From: Candidatus Gastranaerophilales bacterium | GTDB lineage: Bacteria > Cyanobacteriota > Vampirovibrionia > Gastranaerophilales > Gastranaerophilaceae | Direction of reading: 5' to 3' | DNA length: 64,000 nucleotides | NCBI GenBank assembly: GCA_944325315.1 | Contig: CALVAA010000004.1 | Coordinates: forward strand, 1-64,000 | Shown here: positions 34,795 through 44,800 of the stretch, one piece after another | Position numbering within the stretch: the first letter of the stretch is position 1 | Layout: each line of letters begins with the position of its first letter | Translations under genes and position numbers: made by a program | Notes under the pieces: generated by a model | What the model was told of the DNA's origin: nothing | Seen by the model: the letters and a program-made list of their open reading frames with translations, nothing else | Database searches by the model: none

Positions 34795-36834
34795 CTATCC
34801 TGCATTACTTTCTAAAATACTTAAAATTTTACCCGTGTCATTGCCATCTTTTTTAGAATGAGCTTTTTTTAATATTATATCACATCCGTTATTATAAGTT
34901 CTTTTAATATAGTCAAGCAGCGAACTATAAAAAGCACCAAATGAACCGGAGGTAATTTTTGGAATTACCAATGTGTATATAGTTTTTTTATCGACGTTAA
35001 AATAGGCTTCTTTGCTAAGTCGTGACGGATTTAGGAGCTTTTTATCTTTAAGTTCGTCTATAAGATTAATGTCACTATCGAAGCAAATTCTTATTATCCC
35101 TGTATCATCATTGTTAATTAATATTTTGGTTAAATCCATTTCAAAAACCTTGTTTTTATCATACAAAGGCAAAATAACATTAAACACAGAACCCTGTTTT
35201 TCTTCACTTTCAACCCAAATTGCACCAAGATGAGAGTCTACAAGTTGTTTGGTAATTGTAAGCCCAAGTCCGACTCCGCCTTTATTACGGTTTAAAGAAC
35301 TTTCGATTTGTGAAAATTTATCAAATATTTTTGGTATATCCTCTTTTTTTATGCCTATTCCGTTATCCCGTACGCTAATTTTTATATATTTTCCGTCAGG
35401 TACAATGGCAGGCATAACAAGTTTATCATAATCAATTTCACTTGAATCAATAACTTGTCCGACAACGGATATACTGCCTTCATTTTGAGTGAACTTCAAA
35501 GCATTAGAGACAAGATTTGAAAAAATTTGCTCAATTCTTCTGATATCAGCATACACCAAAGGTAGTTTTTCTTTAATATCAAGATTAATTTTAATATTTT
35601 TTTCATTTGCAACCTGTAAAAATGTCTTAGCTAAAAGCTCAAGAGAAGGAGTAATATCCACTTCCTTATATTTTAAATCTAATTTTCCGGTTTGAATTCT
35701 TGATAAATCCAGCAAATCTTCAATAATTCCCGAAAGACGTTGAATATTTCTTTTTGCCATGGAAATAAAATTATTTGCTTCTGAAGAAATCATGCCAGCC
35801 TGTCCGCTTAAAACAATCTCAAGCGCATTATTTACCGGAGTAAGCGGAGTTCTTAATTCATGGGATACAATTGATACAAACTCTGACTTTAACCTTTCCA
35901 GTTTTTCAAGCTTCTTATTTGCAATTGAAATTTCTTCATAGAGCTTTGCACTTCTCAAAGGAAGTGCAACTTGATGAGATATTGCCTGAAAACATGTAAC
36001 ATCTTCATTTGAAAATGGTTTTTTTCTAAACAATTCTACAACCCCAAAAAAATCTTCGCCAACTTTTATGGGGGCAAATAGGGAATCATAGCTAAAAATT
36101 TCAATTCCATATATTTTATTTGAACGTGACTGTTTGATTTTTTTTATCACCTTAATTTCATCAAAATCCGTATTATAAGGAAGTGTTGATTCGTCAAAAA
36201 GTGTCTTATAGTTTAGAATTGAGCGAATTTTAAGTGCGTCAATAAGATTATCTGAAGGAGCGTGTATTGTATTTAGATTAAAAACCGGTATTTTATTTTG
36301 AAAAATTAAAACACTCGAAATATCAAAACTCAAAGTCTTTTCCATCGCCTCAGTCATAATATCACACAACTTTGTAGTATTTAAAGTTCCCGTAAACTGC
36401 GAACTTGTATTATACAAAACATTGAGTTGATACAAGCTTCTTGACAATTCCTTATTGTTTTCATAAAGCCTGTCTAAAGATTTTTTAATTTTAAAATGAG
36501 AACTGATAACCGCAAGCAAAACATCTTTTTTCAAAGGATACTCTATTATCCCGTCAAAAAGAGTAATATAGTCGGTTTTAAATGAACTATCCATTAAAAG
36601 AATAATTTGAGTATTCTGATTCTTTGCAACCGATTTAATTTGTCTTATTATATACTCACAATTTAAAAGTGTATTTTCAACAAGGATGATATCCGGACAA
36701 AAATGGTGAATTTGAGTCAAAATATCTTCAAGCTCAAGTGCTGCTTCCATTGTTTCAAAATTGCAAGACAAAAGCAAATTGTTGATTTCGTCTTTATGGG
36801 AATCGTCTAAAGGCAATAAAAATATTTTAGTCAT
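34795..36834 (-). CDS. sensor histidine kinase (receiver-like, GAF, HisKA, HATPase)
   Basis: This kinase of 679 residues has a degenerate receiver-like N-terminus (1-115), a GAF domain (about 140-290), a HisKA dimerisation domain with H325 (SIVSHELRTPLTPVNN), and an HATPase domain with N, G1 and G2 boxes (NLVSNALKF, DNGIGIKKEDIPKIFDKF, GVGLGLTI). About 90 extra residues follow. It lacks transmembrane helices, so it senses a cytosolic signal. The ATG at 36834 lies 6 nt after an extended -10. Confidence 0.9.
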   Translation of the reverse strand: MTKIFLLPLDDSHKDEINNLLLSCNFETMEAALELEDILTQIHHFCPDIILVENTLLNCEYIIRQIKSVAKNQNTQIILLMDSSFKTDYITLFDGIIEYPLKKDVLLAVISSHFKIKKSLDRLYENNKELSRSLYQLNVLYNTSSQFTGTLNTTKLCDIMTEAMEKTLSFDISSVLIFQNKIPVFNLNTIHAPSDNLIDALKIRSILNYKTLFDESTLPYNTDFDEIKVIKKIKQSRSNKIYGIEIFSYDSLFAPIKVGEDFFGVVELFRKKPFSNEDVTCFQAISHQVALPLRSAKLYEEISIANKKLEKLERLKSEFVSIVSHELRTPLTPVNNALEIVLSGQAGMISSEANNFISMAKRNIQRLSGIIEDLLDLSRIQTGKLDLKYKEVDITPSLELLAKTFLQVANEKNIKINLDIKEKLPLVYADIRRIEQIFSNLVSNALKFTQNEGSISVVGQVIDSSEIDYDKLVMPAIVPDGKYIKISVRDNGIGIKKEDIPKIFDKFSQIESSLNRNKGGVGLGLTITKQLVDSHLGAIWVESEEKQGSVFNVILPLYDKNKVFEMDLTKILINNDDTGIIRICFDSDINLIDELKDKKLLNPSRLSKEAYFNVDKKTIYTLVIPKITSGSFGAFYSSLLDYIKRTYNNGCDIILKKAHSKKDGNDTGKILSILESNAG

Positions 36835-36840
36835 AATAAA

Positions 36841-36846
36841 ATTGTA
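36841..36846 (-). promoter_or_regulatory. extended -10 TG-C-TACAAT, 6 nt before ATG
   Basis: Minus-strand TGCTACAAT is followed by 6 nt and the ATG of the histidine kinase gene, the same spacing as in ten other genes here. Confidence 0.45.
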
Positions 36847-36892
36847 GCAAAGCAATTTACTTTGGCAATTTTTAAAAAAAATGTAATATTTA

Positions 36893-38245
36893 TTAATATA
36901 AAAATTCTACCAAATCAAACACATTCTTAAAATCATAGTCCATTATGATATCAGCTTGGGTTTTTCTGCTTTTAATCATATTAAATAGTGGTTCTAAGTA
37001 TATTCTTTCTTTTGAAGTAAGATTCAGTTTTGCAATATTAAAAAGTTTAGCTATAACATCCCACCCGTCGTACTTAAATGTGATTTTTGCATCTAAACCT
37101 TCATTCAACAGTTTCTTTGAATAAAAATCATAATTTTTAACCTTTAAAAAAGAAAACTCTTTAATAAGTTTTTTTGCACCAAAATTGCACAAGCCTTTAT
37201 AAAAAGCACAAAGCGCAAGGGCAACATTAGGGTTCGAGCTGTCATGGTTTCTTATTTCAATATAGTTTTTCAAGCGAACATCGGGAAAACAAAGACTCTG
37301 ATGAAGAACAAAATCATCCATTTTTGCACTATAGTTTTTGTAGCCTTGTTTTAAAAATTGCGCAAAATTTATTTTTCCTTTTATCGGAATAATCTCACCA
37401 TTACGCTCTATATATATCATCGGAACATTAAGGATTTCATTTATATAGTCTTTGAAAATTTTATTATAATCTTTAAAAAAAGATTTAAAAATATTTTTAT
37501 AAAAAAAGTTGCATCTGTTTTTACCCGTGTAGAGCCAAACATAACTTCTTAGGGATTTTATTTCCGATAATTTGTTGTTTTCAAAAGGGCTGTTTGCTAA
37601 AAACATTGAAACAAACGGCATAATTAAATTAAAAAACTTTAATTTCAAATAGGCATCTTGCTTATTGCCATAATCAATATTTACCTGAATACCCGCAGTT
37701 TTTCTCATCATTTTAGGACAAAGTTCACCGTAAGAACAATATGGCAGGTACTCGTCCATTATTTTATAGCGTTTTTTATTTAAAAGTTCAATTTCATCAA
37801 CATTTGAGCTTGGATTAATTCCGTATCCCAAAAAAATTACATCGTATAATAGCGCAATTTTATCCAGCAAACTAATAATTTTTTCAAGCTCAACATCAAT
37901 TTCCAAAATATCTTTTTTGGCTTCCAGACTTATTTCCAGCTGGCATCCCGGCTCAAGGGAAATTGAGCTGCCTTTGTTTTTAGCACCAATTATTGTTTCA
38001 TTGTCATAAACTAAATTCCATTTTGTAATTTCACAAAATTTTATAAGAATCTTTTCAACAGAAGAATATTTTGCCGTTTTAAGAGTATTCCTGTCAAGAC
38101 TTATTCTTTCATATTCTAAACCATACAAAGGTATATTTGATGTTTTTTTTAAATAGAATTTTTCAAGTTCAAAAACCTTTAAAGTGTTTTTTAATTCATT
38201 TTTATATATATTTGCATTTTTAGTTTTCGATAACAGTTTTTGCAT
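36893..38245 (-). CDS. glutamate-cysteine ligase-like protein (GCS2, plant/proteobacterial type)
   Basis: This 450-residue protein matches the gamma-glutamylcysteine ligase family that joins glutamate and cysteine with ATP. Visible signatures are YGLEYERI near the N-terminus, SLEPGCQLEISL, MMRKTAGIQVNIDYGN and a late NYIEIRNHDSS. No gshB is in the window, so the product may be gamma-Glu-Cys or a related amide. The ATG at 38245 is chosen because it lies 6 nt after TGATAATAT. It is divergent from rsmA, with 75 nt between the starts. Confidence 0.75.
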   Translation of the reverse strand: MQKLLSKTKNANIYKNELKNTLKVFELEKFYLKKTSNIPLYGLEYERISLDRNTLKTAKYSSVEKILIKFCEITKWNLVYDNETIIGAKNKGSSISLEPGCQLEISLEAKKDILEIDVELEKIISLLDKIALLYDVIFLGYGINPSSNVDEIELLNKKRYKIMDEYLPYCSYGELCPKMMRKTAGIQVNIDYGNKQDAYLKLKFFNLIMPFVSMFLANSPFENNKLSEIKSLRSYVWLYTGKNRCNFFYKNIFKSFFKDYNKIFKDYINEILNVPMIYIERNGEIIPIKGKINFAQFLKQGYKNYSAKMDDFVLHQSLCFPDVRLKNYIEIRNHDSSNPNVALALCAFYKGLCNFGAKKLIKEFSFLKVKNYDFYSKKLLNEGLDAKITFKYDGWDVIAKLFNIAKLNLTSKERIYLEPLFNMIKSRKTQADIIMDYDFKNVFDLVEFLY

Positions 38246-38251
38246 ATTCAA

Positions 38252-38257
38252 ATATTA
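38252..38257 (-). promoter_or_regulatory. extended -10 TG-A-TAATAT, 6 nt before ATG
   Basis: Minus-strand TGATAATAT followed by 6 nt and ATG of the glutamate-cysteine ligase-like gene. No Shine-Dalgarno is present. Confidence 0.45.
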
Positions 38258-38308
38258 TCATAAATAATAAAATAACAAGTTAATAAGATAAACTAATTCT
38301 TTTGGTGT

Positions 38309-38314
38309 TAAAAT
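38309..38314 (+). promoter_or_regulatory. extended -10 TG-T-TAAAAT, 6 nt before rsmA ATG
   Basis: TGTTAAAAT (38306-38314) is followed by 6 nt and the rsmA ATG. It is divergent from, and only about 50 bp from, the equivalent element for the minus-strand gene. Confidence 0.5.
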
Positions 38315-38320
38315 ATATTT

Positions 38321-39166
38321 ATGAGCGCAGATTTAAATTATATTCTAAGAGCAAAAAAATTCAAAGCCAAGAAGTCATTAGGTCAGAACTTTTTGGTTGA
38401 TTCAAATGTAATAAATTTTATAGCTCAAAATGCAAATAAAGACGATGAAATTCTTGAAATTGGCCCGGGGCTAGGTTTTGTAACGGAACAATTGATACAA
38501 AATGCAAAAAAAGTTGTAGCGGTTGAAGTCGATAAAAATGCTATTGAAATTTTAAACAAAAATTTAGGCCGCCATAATAATTTTCATCTTTTTGAAAAAG
38601 ATATTTTAAAAACAAATATAAATTCACTACCTTTTAGCGATAGTAAAATTAAAGTAATTGCAAATATTCCATACTATATTACAAGCCCGATACTGGTGCA
38701 TCTTTTAGGAGAGATAGACGACACGGAAAATGAAAACAGAAAGCGAATTAAAGAGATTTTTTTAATGGTACAACTGGAAGTTGCAAAAAGAATTGTTGCA
38801 AGCAAAAATTCTCAAAATAAAGAATACGGTATGCTTTCAATTTTATCTCAGATGTATTGTGATGTTTCAATTATAAAAACCGTAAGCAAAAACTCGTTTT
38901 TGCCCAGTCCCAAAGTAGAAAGTGCAATTGTCCATTTCACTGTAAAAGACAAGCCAAAAGTTAAAATAGTAAGGCTTTTAAGAAAAACATTAAAATCAAT
39001 TTTTTCAACAAGAAGAAAAAATATCAAAAACTCTTTAAAGATTGCAAACTTTAAAGGAATAGACGAATCCCTTATAAAAGCAGGGATTAATCCCGGTACA
39101 AGAGGAGAAAAACTTTCAATAGAAGAAATACAAAAAATTGCACTTGAACTTGAGGAATTCAATTGA
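38321..39166 (+). CDS. rsmA: 16S rRNA dimethyltransferase RsmA (KsgA)
   Basis: RsmA dimethylates two adenines at the 3' end of 16S rRNA. The motifs SLGQNFLVDSNV, EILEIGPGLGFVTEQLI and VIANIPYYITSPIL (catalytic NIPY) are clear, and the C-terminal FSTRRKNIKNSL is present. The 281-residue length is normal. Probable leaderless start. Its TGA overlaps the ispE ATG (TGATG), a common rsmA-ispE pairing in cyanobacteria and other bacteria. Confidence 0.96.
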   Translation: MSADLNYILRAKKFKAKKSLGQNFLVDSNVINFIAQNANKDDEILEIGPGLGFVTEQLIQNAKKVVAVEVDKNAIEILNKNLGRHNNFHLFEKDILKTNINSLPFSDSKIKVIANIPYYITSPILVHLLGEIDDTENENRKRIKEIFLMVQLEVAKRIVASKNSQNKEYGMLSILSQMYCDVSIIKTVSKNSFLPSPKVESAIVHFTVKDKPKVKIVRLLRKTLKSIFSTRRKNIKNSLKIANFKGIDESLIKAGINPGTRGEKLSIEEIQKIALELEEFN

Positions 39167-39945
39167 TGAACAAAATAGAAGTAAAATGTCCCGCAAAAAT
39201 TAATCTTGATTTAAGAGTATTTAAAAAAGACGAAAAAACCGGCTTTCACCCAATTAAAAGTATAATGCAGACAATAAGCCTTTTTGATTATATAAAAATT
39301 GAACTAAAAGAAGGTAATTCCGTTAACATCAAAGGTTCAAGCAAGGAAATCCCTTATGATGAAAAAAATATCTGTTACAAAGCGGCAAAACTTTTTTTGG
39401 AACAAATAAATAAAACGTATGAAATAAATATATATATAGAAAAAAACATACCTGTCTGTGCAGGACTTGCCGGAGGTTCAACAGATGCAGCAGGCGTACT
39501 ATACGGACTGAATAAACTTTTAGACTATCCTTTAGATAAAAAAACACTGCATAAAATTGCGCTTTTAATCGGTTCTGATATTAACTTTTGCCTTGAGGGC
39601 GGAACAAAACTTTGCACCGGCAGAGGGGAAAAAATGGTTACAATGCCTTTTTATGACTTTAAACTTTCGCTTGTAAAACCAAAAAACCTTAAGATTTCAG
39701 CACAAGAAGCATACGAAGCATTTGACAAATTAACAACAGAGTCAAATATCAGAAATGACTTAGAATTTGCACTCTTAGATAAATATGAAGAGATTAACTT
39801 TTTAAATTCTCTCGGACTGCAAATGTCAGGTTCAGGTCCGACATTCTTTTTAAGAGACAAAGATTTTGATGTTGAAATAGATAAAGAAAAATATTTAATT
39901 ATAAATAACCTGCAGTCTGTCAGCCACGGGGTTATTGAAGTTTAA
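39166..39945 (+). CDS. ispE: 4-diphosphocytidyl-2-C-methyl-D-erythritol kinase
   Basis: IspE is the fourth MEP-pathway enzyme, a GHMP kinase. The P-loop-like IPVCAGLAGGSTDAAGVLYGLN and the N-terminal VKCPAKINLDLRVFKKDEKTGFHPI are characteristic, as is MSGSGPTFF near the end. ATG at 39166 overlaps the rsmA stop by one base; a TTG one codon earlier is possible. The stop overlaps the convergent GT2 gene by 4 nt. Confidence 0.95.
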   Translation: MNKIEVKCPAKINLDLRVFKKDEKTGFHPIKSIMQTISLFDYIKIELKEGNSVNIKGSSKEIPYDEKNICYKAAKLFLEQINKTYEINIYIEKNIPVCAGLAGGSTDAAGVLYGLNKLLDYPLDKKTLHKIALLIGSDINFCLEGGTKLCTGRGEKMVTMPFYDFKLSLVKPKNLKISAQEAYEAFDKLTTESNIRNDLEFALLDKYEEINFLNSLGLQMSGSGPTFFLRDKDFDVEIDKEKYLIINNLQSVSHGVIEV

Positions 39946-40901
39946 AGTAACTCTTCTTCAATTAAATACCTCGGACGTTTTTTAACTTCTCTAAAAATTT
40001 GCCCCAAATATTCTGCAACAATTCCTATGCAAAAAACCTCAATTCCGCCAAAAAATGTTGTGGTTATGATAGCTGTTGCCCATCCGTCCGGAGAATCATT
40101 CCACATAAATCTGGCTATAATGATATATATTCCCATGACAAGCCCGAATAAAGTAGATAAAAACCCTATAATGCATATCATCTTCAAAGGAACAATACTG
40201 TAAGAAGTGATACCGTTCACTGCAAGTGCGGAAAGAGAAAAAAGATTAAATTTGGATTTTCCAACTTGCCTTGGTTTTACATCAAAATATACACTATCGC
40301 TTTTAAAACCGATTTCATGGAAAAAACCTCTTAAAAAAAGATCCGTTTCTTGAAATTTTTCAAGAACTTCAAGCGCTTCAAAAGAAACAAGTCTGTAGTC
40401 AGAATGATTTTTTGGAATTTTAACCCCTAAAATATTCATTAATTTATAAAAAGCAAGAGCAGTAACTTTTTTAAAAAAAGCATCTGTATTTCTGTCGTTT
40501 CTTATACCAAAAACGATTTTTGCTCCTTTATCGTATTTATCAATAAATTCTTCAATTTTATTTTCATCTTGTTGCAAATCGGCATCAATTGTAACAACAG
40601 CACTACAACCAATTTTTTTAGTCTCAAGCATACCTGCCAAAAGTGCTTTTTGGTTTCCAAAATTTGTTGAAAATTTTGCAGCTTTAACTTTGTTCGGGAA
40701 TCTTGCGACACACTTTGCAATTTCATACCAGCTGTCATCTTTTGAACCGTCATCTACGAGGTATACATAACTTAAATCCGAAATTTTTTCTTTTTTTTCT
40801 AAATCAGACAGCACAAAAAGCAATCTTTCAATAGTAGATTTAATCAGTTCCGCTTCATTATAGCAAGGAACAACAATAGCCAATATCGTATCTTTTGCCA
40901 T
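39942..40901 (-). CDS. GT2 polyprenyl-phosphate glycosyltransferase (DPM/GtrB-like)
   Basis: This 319-residue GT-A enzyme has VVPCYNEAELI at the N-terminus, VDDGSKDDSW, and the D-x-D-type VTIDADLQQDE. Two C-terminal transmembrane helices (about 230-255 and 265-295) place it in the GtrB/dolichol-phosphate-mannose synthase class, which loads a sugar on undecaprenyl phosphate. The start has CTAGGAGGCAATT upstream. Confidence 0.9.
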   Translation of the reverse strand: MAKDTILAIVVPCYNEAELIKSTIERLLFVLSDLEKKEKISDLSYVYLVDDGSKDDSWYEIAKCVARFPNKVKAAKFSTNFGNQKALLAGMLETKKIGCSAVVTIDADLQQDENKIEEFIDKYDKGAKIVFGIRNDRNTDAFFKKVTALAFYKLMNILGVKIPKNHSDYRLVSFEALEVLEKFQETDLFLRGFFHEIGFKSDSVYFDVKPRQVGKSKFNLFSLSALAVNGITSYSIVPLKMICIIGFLSTLFGLVMGIYIIIARFMWNDSPDGWATAIITTTFFGGIEVFCIGIVAEYLGQIFREVKKRPRYLIEEELL

Positions 40902-40981
40902 TTAATTGCCTCCTAGAAAATATTAGCAGTTAAAAAACAACATTGCAAACTTTTATGCTAAAATCATTTTTGAGGTTGATT

Positions 40982-41800
40982 ATGAAAAAATTTGTTTTAA
41001 ACGCAGATGATCTTGCAAAAAGTGAATTTCACAATAACGCTGTCTTAAAAGCTTTTAAAGAAGGTTTTTTAAAAAGCGCAAGCATAATGGCAAACATGCC
41101 TTTTTATAAAGACGCTGTTCATCGTGTCGTTTTGCCCAATCCGGAGTTGGGCGTAGGAATACACTTAAACATAGTTGAGGGAAAGGCGCTTGGGGAAAAT
41201 TTAAATCTTTTATGTGATAAAAATAATAATTTTAACAACGGATTTTTGTCCATACTTTTAAAATCGTACAATGATAGTTTTTTAGAACAAACAGAAACGG
41301 AATTCAGAAGACAAATTGAATTTGCCCAAAAAGACATAAACCTGACACATATAGATTCACATGTTCATATTCATGGTATTCCAAGGATTTTTGAACTCAC
41401 CTCAAAACTTGCTTTGGAGTATAACATTAAACAAATAAGAACCCAAGCGGAAATTCCATATTATATTTTTGGTAAGAAAAATAATCCTGCCAATTTTTTA
41501 AAAATTTTAATTTTAAATTATTTTACACTAAAAAACAAGCAAACAGTAAAAAAATACAATCTAAAAACAAACGATTATCTGATTGGTATAAGCTATAGCG
41601 GAAATATGGATTCAGATACAATTTTAGAAGGACTAAAGAAGATTAAATCAAAAAGCAATGTCGAAGCTCTGATTCATCCTTGTTTATATTACGATAATAC
41701 AGTTAACTCGCATACAAAAGAATTTAAAATTACGGTTGATAAAATGCTTGAAGATTTAATTGAAAATTTAGGATATGAAATTTCGAATTATATCAACTAA
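40982..41800 (+). CDS. YdjC/ChbG family carbohydrate deacetylase
   Basis: This 272-residue protein matches the YdjC family of metal-dependent deacetylases. FVLNADDLAKSEFHNNAV provides the Asp-Asp metal residues, GVGIHLNIVEGK a His, and HIDSHVHIHGIPRIF the paired His motif. The start at 40982 has TGAGGTTGATT upstream; the frame could begin at a TTG at 40943, but that lies before the TATGCTAAAAT promoter element (40954-40964). It is next to a GT2 gene, so it may modify glycan intermediates. Confidence 0.85.
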   Translation: MKKFVLNADDLAKSEFHNNAVLKAFKEGFLKSASIMANMPFYKDAVHRVVLPNPELGVGIHLNIVEGKALGENLNLLCDKNNNFNNGFLSILLKSYNDSFLEQTETEFRRQIEFAQKDINLTHIDSHVHIHGIPRIFELTSKLALEYNIKQIRTQAEIPYYIFGKKNNPANFLKILILNYFTLKNKQTVKKYNLKTNDYLIGISYSGNMDSDTILEGLKKIKSKSNVEALIHPCLYYDNTVNSHTKEFKITVDKMLEDLIENLGYEISNYIN

Positions 41801-41826
41801 AAAGTTTAGATAAAACATAGCGAATA

Positions 41827-41835
41827 TGCTATAAT
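41827..41835 (+). promoter_or_regulatory. extended -10 TG-C-TATAAT of helicase-nuclease gene
   Basis: TATGCTATAAT (41825-41835) lies 24 nt before the ATG of the helicase gene and is followed by a GAGG ribosome-binding site, so this gene is leadered. The same 11-mer precedes metY. Confidence 0.6.
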
Positions 41836-41858
41836 AAATAAAAAAAATAGAGGATTTT

Positions 41859-44800
41859 ATGCTGCAATCAGTACCAAATGCCATCAAAAATGCTTTTAGA
41901 GGCAGTTTTATTAAAAAAATTTGTAACTATCTTCACGACTGCGTAAGAGAAGAGGTAAAGTCTTCAACTTTTAGAAACCTAAAAGGAGACAAAGAGAACA
42001 AGTGGGTTTTTTTAGATGGAGACGAGAAAATATTTCATTCATTCGATGAGCCTTTGATGCTGGATGGGACAGACAGTTCTTTAGTCGAACTTATGATTCA
42101 ATCCGAAATGAATCAAAAAGACAAATACTTAATATACGGCTATTTGTTTTTGGTTGGGAAAAATAATAAAACAAAAAAAAATAATGAATTTTTGACTCCT
42201 TTATTATATGCGGGAGCAAAACTTGAACGTGTCGGGGTAAATTTAAAATTAACAATACAAGAAGATGTCTTGTCTTTAAATACTGGTGCGCTTTCGCAGC
42301 TAATTCAAAAAGAAGACGAGCAAGAAACCGATGCTATATTATCAGGTTTGTTGGATGTTGTTCCTGAGCTTCCTTTAAATAAAGAAGGATTAAACGTTTT
42401 TTTAACAACACTAAAATCGCTCATACCGGATATTGAAGTATCATTGAATTTTAACCCAAATACCAAAAAAATACAGAGCGAACCAGATTCTTACAATCAA
42501 GAGTCAGCTATAGAAGATATTGAAAACGGAAATTTTGATTTAGATATAATAGAAGCAATTGCTAAAGCGCCAAAAGTAAAAGTAGACACACTTAGTCTTG
42601 AATTCAGCCAAGCCGTAATTCTAACCACAAGACCATCTGTAACCGCAGGTGTGCTTCATGAATTGACTCAAATTGCAGAAAAACCTTCAGGTGTTCATAG
42701 AGAAACGGTTTTGAATGTTATAAATCAAGAATTTTTAGAATCAACCGGACAAAGCGAAGTTAAGTTTGAAGATAATTCCTTAAAAGATTTTTTTCCTATT
42801 ACTCCTCTAAGTTTATCGGATTCGCAGTTTGATGTAATAAAAAGCATCGAAGAAAACGATTTTATAGCTGTTGCCGGACCTCCCGGTACAGGGAAAAGCC
42901 AGACCATAGTCAATGTTGCAGCGCACTTGATTGCAAATAATAAAACAGTTTTGGTTGCAAGCAGAATGGATAAAGCAGTAGATGTTGTAGCACAGCGCTT
43001 AAACAAACTTAATGCGCCATACCTTGCACTTAGAGCAGGAAGAACAAATTATCAAAAACAATTGAATCTTGAATTACAAGAACTTTTGTCCAATAAAGCG
43101 GATTTAAACTATGGTTTTGATGATAATCTGACAGCTGATACAGATGATATGAAAGAACTTTTAAAAGACATTAAAAGACTCGAGGATTCTGCTTTAACAA
43201 TACTTTCGCTTGAAAAAAAATACACAAAAGCATACGATGAGTTTGAATCCATAAAAGATACACTGCCTGCTTTAACATTAATTACGGAAAAATTAAAATA
43301 TCAACAACTGGAAGAAATTAAAAAAATTTTTTCAAAGATAGAAAAGTTTGAAGAAAAATACAAAAAAAATGTACTGGATAAAATTAAACTGTTTTTTGAT
43401 TACAGAAAAATTAAAAAAATTTTAAAACTGCATAAAATTCTAAACAAAGAAATCTTTGAAAAACTTCCGCTTGAATTAAACATAGCTCTGGAAGAAGCAA
43501 AAGTAAAACAAGTTGAAGATGATATAAATTCAAAAGGAAATCTTCACCAAATCTTAAGAAGAATTAAAAATTTAAAATCAAAACAAAAAAAACTTGCTAT
43601 TGACATTCTTAAAAACAAAAGAAGAACGGCACTTAAAAACATCCTTTCGGATGCACAAAAAAGAAGAAGGCTAATGATACACTCAAAATCATTAGTTTCA
43701 AGAAAGGCGAATCTGCAAAATAGACTTCTTGAAAAAGAAGATTTCAAACCGCTTTTAAGTGCATTCCCTTGTTGGTGCACAACAACTTATGCAATTTCTA
43801 ACAGCTTGCCTTTAAAGCCTGCTATGTTTGATGTTGTAATTATAGACGAAGCTTCACAGTGTGATATAGCTTCTTGCATTCCTGTTCTATTCAGAGCAAA
43901 AAAAGCAATAATCGTAGGAGACGACAAACAACTTCCGCATCTTTCATTCCTTGAAAAAGCAAAAGAGCAAAGCTTTTTAGCACAATATAACATAGAAGAC
44001 AAATATCAACTTATGTGGCGCTTTAGGGATAATTCAATGTTTGATTTGGCAAACTATTATTCAACCGTTCCCATAATGCTTGATGAACATTTTAGGTCTC
44101 CTTATCCTATAATAGGCTTCAGCGCAAAAGAATTTTACGGCGATAAAATTAAAGTTATGAGCCCTTCAATAAACACTCAAAATATAGTTGAGTTAAGAAT
44201 AGTAAAAGAAGGAAAAGTAGACAGTGATGCTACAAGAAACATAGCTGAATGCGAAGAAATAATTAAGACAATACAAGAGCTTATCATAAACGATTCTGCA
44301 AATAAAACACCGGTTTCAATAGGTGTAATTTCACCTTTTCGTGCACAAGTCGATTTAATCAAAAAAGCAATTTTAAAAGTTTTTGACGGGGATACAATTT
44401 TAAAACACAAACTCGATGTCGGAACAGCGCATACTTTTCAGGGGGATGAAAGAGATATTATGCTTTTATCCTGGACTTTTGCACCTAATTCACACTCTCA
44501 AAGTCTTATATTTGCCCAAAAGCCAAACCTTTTTAATGTTGCAATAACAAGAGCAAAACATAAGCTGATAAACTTTATATCAAGACAGATAAACGAACTT
44601 CCCGAAGGATTATTGAGGGATTATTTGGAGTTTGTTAATAAAATAAATTCCAAATCCCAAGAAAACACTTTCAAGAATGAATTCGAAAAAACAGTTTTTA
44701 AAGCATTAAATGAAGAATTTCCAACCCTTCAAAAGGATAACAAAATTCTATCAGGAGTCTTAATGGGCTCAGTCAGCGCTGATATAGTTATAGATAAAAT

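Noticed and set aside
40943-40981. TTG at 40943 as YdjC start
   Set aside because: It precedes the TATGCTAAAAT promoter element; ATG at 40982 has a Shine-Dalgarno and the conserved N-terminus.
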